Shown here in pieces: positions 55,804-64,000 of a stretch of DNA of 64,000 bases. This stretch comes from Rhodospirillales bacterium. GTDB lineage: Bacteria; Pseudomonadota; Alphaproteobacteria; Rhodospirillales; Magnetospirillaceae. Made by a program: the position numbers and the translations under genes. The notes under the pieces were generated by a model. That model was not told where the DNA came from, ran no database searches, and saw only the letters and a list, made by a program, of their open reading frames with translations. The stretch covers positions 62,001 to 126,000 of the forward strand of contig JACFNC010000002.1 in assembly GCA_019455065.1 (NCBI GenBank), in the 5' to 3' direction. Numbering within the stretch: the first letter of the stretch is position 1; each line of letters starts with the position of its first letter.

Positions 55804-56178
55804 ATGCCCGCTGACGACTCTGGAACGGACGCAGTGGTCGCCCTCATCGCCTCGCTCGTTGGCCGCATCGAAACCAGGCGCGTCTTCGGAGCGGTCGGGC
55901 TGTTCCTGCGCGGGGCCCAGTTCGGCTTGATATCCGGGGGCAAGCTGTTCTTCTATACGGACCGCCTCAATCGCGGCGACTATGACCGCGCCGAGCGGGT
56001 GAACGAGGTGGTCGGCGACGACACCATGGGCTTCTGCCCGCGCCACGACATGCCGGGCGACCTGCCCTGGCGCGAAGTGCCCGCCTTCGTCCTTGACGAG
56101 GCGGAGATCTTGCGCACGTGGACCCTCGCCGCATGGGAGGCAGCCAAACGCAGCGCCAAGAGCCGGAGCGGCAAGTGA
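55804..56178 (+). CDS. TfoX N-terminal-domain protein (first of a pair)
   Basis: The 124-residue protein is related to the TfoX_N family: RRVFGAVGLFLRGAQFGLIS, then GKLFFYTDRLNRGDY and a late LPWREVPAFVLDEAEILRTW helix. There is no TfoX C-terminal domain. Function outside competence is unknown for such single-domain forms. It lies downstream of the divergent MarR operators; the ATG at 55804 has GGAGG somewhat far upstream. Confidence 0.8.
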   Translation: MPADDSGTDAVVALIASLVGRIETRRVFGAVGLFLRGAQFGLISGGKLFFYTDRLNRGDYDRAERVNEVVGDDTMGFCPRHDMPGDLPWREVPAFVLDEAEILRTWTLAAWEAAKRSAKSRSGK

Positions 56179-56522
56179 GCGCCGAGTTCGCCGACCTCGT
56201 CTGCGAGATGCTGGCGCCTTTGGGGCCGGTCACCGCCCGGCGTATGTTCGGCGGCCACGGTCTTTACTTGGACGGCCGCATGTTCGGCCTGATCGCGGAT
56301 GAAGTTCTCTATTTCAAGACCGATGACGGTAATCGATCGGCCTACGAGTCTGCTGGAATGGGACCGTTCAAACCCTTTGCCGACAAGCCCATGATCATGC
56401 CTTATCACGAGGTGCCGGCCGAAATGCTGGACGAATCGGAGGCGTTGTGCGCGTGGGCACGGCCGGCCATCGAGGCGGCGGCGCGCGCCGCAGCCCCGAA
56501 GCTTGGCCGCAACCGGACCTGA
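56175..56522 (+). CDS. TfoX N-terminal-domain protein (second of a pair)
   Basis: The 115-residue TfoX_N protein has ARRMFGGHGLYLDGRMFGLI and DEVLYFKTDDGNRSAYESAG near 45, and a YHEVPAEMLDESEALCAW helix. GTG start at 56175 overlaps the stop of the first copy as GTGA with GGAG upstream. Clearly a diverged tandem paralog, translated together. Confidence 0.85.
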   Translation: MSAEFADLVCEMLAPLGPVTARRMFGGHGLYLDGRMFGLIADEVLYFKTDDGNRSAYESAGMGPFKPFADKPMIMPYHEVPAEMLDESEALCAWARPAIEAAARAAAPKLGRNRT

Positions 56523-56583
56523 AAGCGATTTGGATGGGCGCAGTGCGGGCACCAGATAACAAGCCATAAGAGGACGCACCGAG

Positions 56584-57981
<1,398 letters not shown>

Positions 57982-58049
57982 GCGACCTGTCTGGCATCGG
58001 ACCGCCACCTTTCTCACATCCGTGAGAAGTGATTTCCATGGAGGCGACG

Positions 58050-58559
58050 ATGAACGAGATTCCCGGTGTCTTCCTGAACACCGTCCAGAAATCCGTGAGC
58101 TGGCTGCACGAAATCGAAAAGGAAACCGGGTGGAACGAGCAACGCGCCTACCGCGCCCTGCGGGCCACCCTGCATACGCTGCGCGACCGGCTGACCATCG
58201 ATCAGGCGGCGCATTTGGGGGCCCAGCTTCCGATGCTGGTTCGCGGCTTCTTTTACGAGGGGTGGCATCCGGCGGGGGTGCCACGCAAGGACATCTCCAC
58301 CAAGGACGATTTCCTGCGCGCGGTCCGGGACGAGGCCGACGACCCCGGAATGGATCCCGAGCAGAGCGCGCGCGTCGTCTTTTCGGTGATGGCGACGCAT
58401 GTGACCGACGGGGGACTGCGCAAGGTCCGCGAGCAGTTGCCAAAGTCGATTGCGGCCCTGCTTCCCGACAACGGCGCGCCCGAGGCCGCCACCAAACGCC
58501 CGGCGGAGCCGGACTTCATCGTCGGCAAGGACGGCGTCCGCCAGACCCACCCGCACTGA
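58050..58559 (+). CDS. DUF2267 family protein
   Basis: The 169-residue protein is helical, with FLNTVQKSVSWLHEIEKETG, RAYRALRATLHTLRDRLTID and LPMLVRGFFYEGWHPAG, the DUF2267 pattern of paired HTH-like helical modules. Function is unknown. GGAGG at 58040-58044 lies 5 bases before the ATG at 58050; an ATG at 58038 is in frame. Confidence 0.85.
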   Translation: MNEIPGVFLNTVQKSVSWLHEIEKETGWNEQRAYRALRATLHTLRDRLTIDQAAHLGAQLPMLVRGFFYEGWHPAGVPRKDISTKDDFLRAVRDEADDPGMDPEQSARVVFSVMATHVTDGGLRKVREQLPKSIAALLPDNGAPEAATKRPAEPDFIVGKDGVRQTHPH

Positions 58560-58615
58560 CCGTGCGAACGGCCGGGCGGTCTGCTATGCTTCCGCCCGGC
58601 CGAACAGGGGCGGCA

Positions 58616-58855
58616 ATGGCGGGAGAGATACGAAAGCGATCGGTGATCATCGCCGGCCACGCGACCAGCGTGTCCGTGGAGGAGGAATTCTGGGAGGCGC
58701 TCAAGCAGATCGCCGCACGGCGTGGGCTGTCCCTGAACGCATTAATCGCCGAAATCGACCATTCGCGGACCGGCAACCTTTCCAGCGCCGTGCGGGTATT
58801 CGTTCTCCGCGCCTTGAGCGGCGACCGGAGGGAAGACCCCGCTCCCGCGCCCTAA
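58616..58855 (+). CDS. Ribbon-helix-helix domain protein
   Basis: The 79-residue protein has a beta strand RSVIIAGHATSVSVEEEFWE, then helices LKQIAARRGLSLNALIAEID and NLSSAVRVFVLRAL, as in RHH_4 proteins. It is probably a small DNA-binding regulator. No antitoxin partner is adjacent; the large sensor kinase gene begins 66 bases downstream. Confidence 0.85.
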   Translation: MAGEIRKRSVIIAGHATSVSVEEEFWEALKQIAARRGLSLNALIAEIDHSRTGNLSSAVRVFVLRALSGDRREDPAPAP

Positions 58856-58921
58856 CCCTTCTTAGCTATTCATTAAGAATAGATCTCGCCGCTATCGTTA
58901 AGGCTCAACCTCAGGGTGGAT

Positions 58922-61444
58922 ATGTTGAGCCTGTTGTCGCGCGTGCTCGTGCTGGTGGCGTTGTCGGTCATCCCTGCATTGATCGCTCAAGGGTTCACGC
59001 TCGTCCGCTCGCATCGCCTGGAGCAGGCGATGACGCAGGAGGAATCCCTCAGACTCCTCGGCTTCATGGAAGCCGACCTGGTGCGGGTTGTGGAAGGCGC
59101 GCACCAGTTGTTGGTGGCGGTTAGCGAAGCAACCGAGGTTCGAAGCCAGGATGCCGGCGCGTGTTCGGCGCTCCTGGAGCGGATCTCACAGCGACTGCCG
59201 CTCGGCTATGAACTGCACGCCACGGACCTGCGCGGCCGGATTGTCTGCTCCAGCCAGCCGAACGCGATCGGGGTCGAAAGCGGCGATCGCTACCATGTCC
59301 TTCAGGCGCTGGCGGGCCAGGATTTCGTGGTCGGCGAATACGTCGTGCGACGGACAACCGGTCGTCCGGCCCTGACGTTCGGAGCCCCCTACAGGCTGCC
59401 TTCCGGCGAACTTGGTGGCGCGGTCGCCGTCACGATGAGCCTCGAAGGGCTGGGGACGGAACTGGACCGCCGCCTGCTGCCGGCGGGCGCCACCTACACC
59501 TTGTCCGACCGCAACGGAACCGTCATCGCCACTTCGCATCCGGGGCTGGCGGTCGGCGGGCCATTGGATCCGCTGAGGCTCGGCGTGTCGCGAAGCGCCG
59601 ATAGGGGCGCCGTGCGGCTGACCGACGCCAACGGCGGGCATCGCGTCCTCGCATACCTGCCGCTGGGGCTTCGCCCGTCGGGGCTGTTTCTCAGCATCAG
59701 CGTCGAGGAGCGCTCCTTGAGCGGGCTTCAGCAAACGATCTCGGGCGGCCTGCTCGTGCTGTTCCTCATCCTTATTGGCGCCCTGCTCGTCGCCGCCCTG
59801 TCCTACCGCCATCTCGTGGCGCGCCCGTTCGCGCAGATCGCGGGGGTCGTCAAGCGCTGGACGGAAGGAGACTACGCCGTACGCGCCCCGATCGGCGGCC
59901 CCCCGGAAATCCGCAACCTGGGCCGGTTTCTAAACGAGGCGGCCGATGCCGTCGCCGAACGGGAGGAAGTCCGACGTGAGGTCAACAACGTCCAGCGGCG
60001 CATGGCGCTGGTGCTGGCGAGCACGAGTGACGGCATCCTGGAACTCGACCGGAACCTGAAGGTGGTCTTCATGAATGACCATGCGCGTCGCATGGTCGGC
60101 ACCGGCGACCTGACCGGGCGGCTTCTCTGGGACGATAGCCCTGCCCCGTTCGGCGGCGACCTTCGCCTTCATTGCGCGTCGGTGCTGGAGACCAACCGCC
60201 CGGTCGAGTTCGAGACGTTCTGGCGCGACGAATGGTACTCGGTTCGCATTTTCGTCTCTGCCGAGGGCATCGCCCTCTATGTCCAAAACATCACGCGGCG
60301 CAAGCGGGCGGAAGGCGAGCTCCGGCAGAGCCAGGAACTGTTGAGCCGGGTGATCGAGCTGATGCCGGTCGGCATCTGGATCATGGACGCCCAGGGCCGG
60401 ATCAGTCAGGGCAACCCCGCCGGCCGGCGCATCTGGGCCGGTGCCCGCTACGTCGACGTTTCCCAATTCGCTGAATACAAAGGTTGGTGGCGCAACACTG
60501 GCAAGTCGATCGCTCCCGAGGAATGGGCCGCGGCGCGGGCGATCACCAAGGGGGAGATCTCGATCAACGAGGAGATCGACATCGAATGCTTCGACGGCAC
60601 GCGCAAGACGATCCTGAACTCGGCGCTGCCCATCCTCGGCAACGACGGCACCATCTGCGGCGCTTTCATCGTCAACGAGGACATCACCGATCGGGTCCGC
60701 GAGCAGGAGCGCCTGCTCGTCGACAAGAATCTGGCGGAGGCGGCCAATCGGGCAAAGAGCACCTTCCTCGCGGCAGCCAGCCACGATTTGCGCCAGCCGT
60801 TGCAGGCGCTGGCGCTGCTGTTCGCCCTGCTGCGGCCGCGCCTGATCGAACGGGGTGGCGCGCTGGCCGACAAGATCGACGAGACCTTGGAGGCTCTGGC
60901 AAAGCTGATCGGCGACGTGCTTGACGTCTCCCGCCTGGAGGCGGGTGCGATCACGCCTTCGATCTGTCCGGTGCCCGTCGGGCCGGTTCTTGGCCGCCTG
61001 GCCGCCGAATATCGGCTGCGCGCCACCGAAAAGGGTTTGCGGCTGAACTTCGTGCCGACCTCACTTGGCGTCTCCTCCGACCCTGCGCTGATCGAGAGAA
61101 TCGTGCGCAATCTGCTGGACAACGCGGTGAAGTATACCCGCAAGGGCCGGATCGTCGTCGGCTGCCGGCGGCGGGCCGGATCGGTGCGGATCGAGGTGCA
61201 CGACACCGGCGTCGGCATACCCGGCGAACAGCTCCAGGCGGTGTTCGGCGAGTTCCACCAGCTTGGCCAGCCAGGACCGGATCAGGCGCAAGGGGTGGGC
61301 CTCGGCCTGTGGATCGTGCAGAGCCTGGCGCGCTCCCTGGGGCATCGCGTGTACGTCCGCAGCATCGTGGGTAGAGGGTCCTGCTTCGCGATCGAACTTC
61401 CCGTCGCAACAGCCGACGACGGCGAGCGACGGTCGGCGGCCTGA
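58922..61444 (+). CDS. Large membrane sensor histidine kinase (periplasmic sensor, HAMP, two PAS)
   Basis: The product has about 840 residues. A first helix (about 8-25) and a second (about 275-298) bracket a periplasmic double-PAS/dCache-like sensor with LHATDLRGRIVCSSQPN. HAMP follows (about 298-350), then two PAS domains (about 360-465 and 470-590). The HisKA has H621 in AAASHDLRQPLQALAL, and the HATPase has NLLDNAVKYTRKGRIV, HDTGVGIPG and QGVGLGLWIVQSLA. No receiver domain or adjacent regulator gene is present, so its partner is elsewhere. ATG at 58922 with AGGG upstream. Confidence 0.92.
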   Translation: MLSLLSRVLVLVALSVIPALIAQGFTLVRSHRLEQAMTQEESLRLLGFMEADLVRVVEGAHQLLVAVSEATEVRSQDAGACSALLERISQRLPLGYELHATDLRGRIVCSSQPNAIGVESGDRYHVLQALAGQDFVVGEYVVRRTTGRPALTFGAPYRLPSGELGGAVAVTMSLEGLGTELDRRLLPAGATYTLSDRNGTVIATSHPGLAVGGPLDPLRLGVSRSADRGAVRLTDANGGHRVLAYLPLGLRPSGLFLSISVEERSLSGLQQTISGGLLVLFLILIGALLVAALSYRHLVARPFAQIAGVVKRWTEGDYAVRAPIGGPPEIRNLGRFLNEAADAVAEREEVRREVNNVQRRMALVLASTSDGILELDRNLKVVFMNDHARRMVGTGDLTGRLLWDDSPAPFGGDLRLHCASVLETNRPVEFETFWRDEWYSVRIFVSAEGIALYVQNITRRKRAEGELRQSQELLSRVIELMPVGIWIMDAQGRISQGNPAGRRIWAGARYVDVSQFAEYKGWWRNTGKSIAPEEWAAARAITKGEISINEEIDIECFDGTRKTILNSALPILGNDGTICGAFIVNEDITDRVREQERLLVDKNLAEAANRAKSTFLAAASHDLRQPLQALALLFALLRPRLIERGGALADKIDETLEALAKLIGDVLDVSRLEAGAITPSICPVPVGPVLGRLAAEYRLRATEKGLRLNFVPTSLGVSSDPALIERIVRNLLDNAVKYTRKGRIVVGCRRRAGSVRIEVHDTGVGIPGEQLQAVFGEFHQLGQPGPDQAQGVGLGLWIVQSLARSLGHRVYVRSIVGRGSCFAIELPVATADDGERRSAA

Positions 61445-61471
61445 CTTCAAGGCCGGTCCATCTCCTGGTCG

Positions 61472-64000
61472 TTATTGCCGCCCCAACTGATCCAGCAGGC
61501 CCTTGAACACCTCCTCGGGGCGGGGGGAAGGCTGCGGCGCAGGCGCGCCCTGGGATTGGGATTTCGGCTGGCCGCCGAGCAGTTCCTGGATCACCTTGCC
61601 GGCCTCGCCGCCCCGTTCCTTGAGCAGCCGGCCCATTCCCTTGCTCACCAGCCACGCCTGCAATTCGTTCACGTCGAAGAAGCGGCGTGGATTGTCGAGC
61701 GGCCCCTCCAGTCGCACCCCGAACGGCGGCATGCCGGGATGGGCCGACAGGGTGAACAGCATGCGCGCCTGCACCGCGTAGTTGGCGAGATCCACCGTCG
61801 CCGTCCCCTTGCCCTCTCCGGCCTCTGCCCGCAGGGCGATATCCTGGCTGGTTATCACGCCCCGGCGGGCGGCGAAGGTGGCTGCAAGGCTGGAAAACGG
61901 AGTTTGCCCCCCGCTCAGCCCCTCTTGCAGAAGGCCGAGCAGGCTGCCGACGTTCTCGATGTTGTCGAGCCGCCGGGAGATCGCGCCCAGATCCAACCCC
62001 CGAACCACCCCGTCCCGCACCGACAACTCGCCGTCCCCTGACACATTGGCGGCCCATTCGTAGGTACTGTTGCCACCCGATTCGAAAGTGGCGCCGGCCG
62101 ACAGGATCCCCGAGGCAACGTCGATGCCTGCCGTCGTGGCCAGGGCCTCGCGCAGCCGCGCATCCCTGAGGCTTACGGCTCCCGTGAGGGCGCCGTTTCT
62201 CGTCAACCGGGCATCGGCCGATATGGGGCCGTCGAAGAGCGCGCCATCGAGCGACCGCAGTACCGCGGCGCCGTCGGCCACCCGCGCAACCGCCTGGACG
62301 TTGTCGAGCCGGTATTCTTTATAGGCCACCGCCTTGGCCGCCAGGGACACGTCCGCCTCAAAGGCATCCAGCCACCCGAGGTCGAAGGGCTCGCGCGACC
62401 AGGGAGCGCCCCCGGCCAGGTGGTTCGTGGCGCCATGCGCTTGGGAAGGCGGCGCCCCCAGGCGAAACTTGACCGGCTGCGGAGTCGCCGGCGCGACCAG
62501 CCAGTCGCTCGGCGGTCGCGGCAACAGCGCCGCGCGGTTGACGGGCAGGAAACGGTCGACCACCACCTCGCCGGCATCGAGCCGCGCCGTTACCTTGGGC
62601 TTGGCGGTGAGATCGGCGGATGCGGACCCCGAGAGGTCGGCCGAACCGATGACGAGCCGGATCTCGCTCGCCTCCGCGCGCATCCCCGCAACCGTCACCT
62701 TCGCCGCCAGGTTGGCGGACCCGAGCTTGCCGGCGGGCCTGTAGTCCGGCTGGAAAACCCTTGCCAGCGCCACCGTGTCGGGATGGCTGGCGGAGAGGTC
62801 GAGGCGCATCTCGGTCACGTCGCCAACGCTAACCACGCCCTTCGCTTCCATTTCGCCCCCGGCAAGCTCTGCCCGACCAGCAAGGCTGAATTCCGACATC
62901 GGCCCGTCAAGGCTGCCCCTCACCGCGACCGGTCCCAGCCGATTGATGTCGAACCCGGGGACGACGCCAAGAACCCTCGCGACCCGGGCCGGCTGAGCGG
63001 CGCGCGCTTCGAACGTGAACTCGCGGAATTCGATCGGCCCGTGCGCCAGGTTCGCCAACCTGCCCTGCGCCTGTGAGGAAGCGCCGCCGAAGTCGCCCAC
63101 CGAGGCCTGCCTTATCGTCAGGTCACCGTCGACCAAGGCGCCTTCGAACGAGACATCGCGCGCCATCACCTCGTTCATGGTCAGACTGTCCGCCCTCGCC
63201 CGCACGTTGGCGTCGAAGGCGGCGAGGATCGGCAGCCCCGCTTGGTCGGGGGCCGCACCGTCGGCTGGCGCACCTGATGCCTCGTCGCCGTCGCGGGCGA
63301 CGGGCCGGTAGGCGTCGACGTTCAGATTGTCGATCACCAGGTTGGCGCCCACCGCCGGCCTCCCCTCCAGGCGAAGCGTGGCGGTGCCGCGCAGGCGCGA
63401 GGTGTCGAGGCGCACGTCGACGTCGCTCACCTGCAACTGGTCAAGCGTGCCCTTGATGGCGGCGTGGGCGGCGAACTTGCGCAGGCGGTCCGCGGGCACG
63501 TCGGCGACAGGAACGCCCAGCCAATCGAACACGGCGCGCAGATTGTCCGATACCGCCTCGACGGCGCCGTTCACGGCAAGGTTTCCATCCACCCCACGGA
63601 GATCGCCCGACAAGCTGACGTCGGAACCGCCGGGCAGCAGGGCCGTGGCCCTCCGAACCGCGAGCCGCCCCTCCCCGAGCGCGGCGTCCAGCTTGGCCTG
63701 CCGAACGATGCCCCCCCGGTAAACGACGACGTCGGCCGTGGCGTTCACCGTGGCGTCAAGGCCCTCAGGCAAAGCGAGCCCCGCGACGGGCGAACTTCCA
63801 TCCTGCGGCTGCGGCTCGTTCGGCCCTGCCGGTGGTGTGTCGGCGGTTACCAGCGCATCGAGGTCCAGCCGGCCGAATGCGAGGGTCGCGTCGATATTGG
63901 GGCGCCCGGCCAACCGCGCGGCCAACGCCCCGCCCACGCGGGTCTCACCCAGGCGGGCGGACAGTTCATTGACCGTCACTCGTCCGGGCGACACCTCGAT
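61472..64000 (-). CDS. AsmA-family protein, C-terminal part (cut by window edge)
   Basis: The frame is open to the right edge, so the N-terminus with its expected membrane helix is missing; 842 residues are visible. Long beta-rich repeats are typical of AsmA: PNIDATLAFGRLDLDALV, LRGTATLRLEGRPAVGANLV, and WAANVSGDGELSVRDGVVRG near the C-terminal AsmA_2 region. The tail (about 770-842) is Gln/Pro-rich after LLKERGGEAGKVIQELLGG. Probably inner-membrane anchored and periplasmic. Confidence 0.85.
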   Translation of the reverse strand: MEVSPGRVTVNELSARLGETRVGGALAARLAGRPNIDATLAFGRLDLDALVTADTPPAGPNEPQPQDGSSPVAGLALPEGLDATVNATADVVVYRGGIVRQAKLDAALGEGRLAVRRATALLPGGSDVSLSGDLRGVDGNLAVNGAVEAVSDNLRAVFDWLGVPVADVPADRLRKFAAHAAIKGTLDQLQVSDVDVRLDTSRLRGTATLRLEGRPAVGANLVIDNLNVDAYRPVARDGDEASGAPADGAAPDQAGLPILAAFDANVRARADSLTMNEVMARDVSFEGALVDGDLTIRQASVGDFGGASSQAQGRLANLAHGPIEFREFTFEARAAQPARVARVLGVVPGFDINRLGPVAVRGSLDGPMSEFSLAGRAELAGGEMEAKGVVSVGDVTEMRLDLSASHPDTVALARVFQPDYRPAGKLGSANLAAKVTVAGMRAEASEIRLVIGSADLSGSASADLTAKPKVTARLDAGEVVVDRFLPVNRAALLPRPPSDWLVAPATPQPVKFRLGAPPSQAHGATNHLAGGAPWSREPFDLGWLDAFEADVSLAAKAVAYKEYRLDNVQAVARVADGAAVLRSLDGALFDGPISADARLTRNGALTGAVSLRDARLREALATTAGIDVASGILSAGATFESGGNSTYEWAANVSGDGELSVRDGVVRGLDLGAISRRLDNIENVGSLLGLLQEGLSGGQTPFSSLAATFAARRGVITSQDIALRAEAGEGKGTATVDLANYAVQARMLFTLSAHPGMPPFGVRLEGPLDNPRRFFDVNELQAWLVSKGMGRLLKERGGEAGKVIQELLGGQPKSQSQGAPAPQPSPRPEEVFKGLLDQLGRQ

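Noticed and set aside
58616-58855. Ribbon-helix-helix protein as an antitoxin
   Set aside because: No small toxin gene lies on either side; neighbours are a DUF2267 gene and a sensor kinase.

Overview
The window reads as chromosomal DNA of a GC-rich alphaproteobacterium, most likely a member of the Rhodospirillales. The strongest clue is a circularly permuted, two-piece tmRNA gene (about 51078-51355) whose acceptor half precedes the tag half and whose tag reads ANDNEALALAA. Other clues are an alphaproteobacterial-type SspB adaptor, GTG starts with tight ATGA/GTGA overlaps, and the core order leuA / ilvC / ilvN-ilvB / miaA / DUF1015 / serB / degP / DUF2065 / hflC-hflK / mrp. The genus assignment is inference.

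About 1-9.06 kb is the distal part of a non-flagellar, Ysc/Psc-like type III secretion (T3SS) operon. The order is a TPR-like fragment, then sctI, J, K, L, N, O, P, Q, R, S, T, U, all on + with very small gaps or overlaps. The secretin, ring protein, export gate SctV, needle and translocator genes are not in view. Directly behind it (9.09-13.16 kb) lies a regulatory block: a STAS antagonist, an RsbW/BtrW-type kinase, a divergent ECF sigma factor, a NarL-type response regulator and a convergent membrane hybrid kinase. This resembles the Btr partner-switching system known to control T3SS in Bordetella.

13.4-27.1 kb is accessory. It starts with a 1929-residue DUF4214/RTX surface or secreted protein carrying an 849-bp unit repeated without change. 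It continues with a membrane RCK-like/RyR/SLOG-like protein coupled to a small exported protein, a 64-residue orphan, a patatin phospholipase with an 89-residue partner, and a divergent membrane TIR protein with 62-residue repeats. The second half of this region (19.3-27.1 kb) is my candidate for an undescribed conflict or signalling system. A tRNA-Lys(CTT) gene at 27242-27317 marks its right border.

27.4-64 kb is mostly core genome. It holds the elongasome operon mreB-mreC-mreD-mrdA-rodA, branched-chain amino-acid synthesis, tRNA modification, serine synthesis, the envelope protease module degP/hflKC, mrp, and an AsmA protein. Then come thyX, ssrA, sspB and a class I fumarase, a ferritin-like protein, a MarR-regulated pair of membrane proteins with clear twin operators, and two TfoX-N proteins. 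The class II fumarase, DUF2267 and RHH proteins, a large sensor kinase and a second AsmA-family gene cut by the window edge complete it. No transposase, integrase or CRISPR array was seen.
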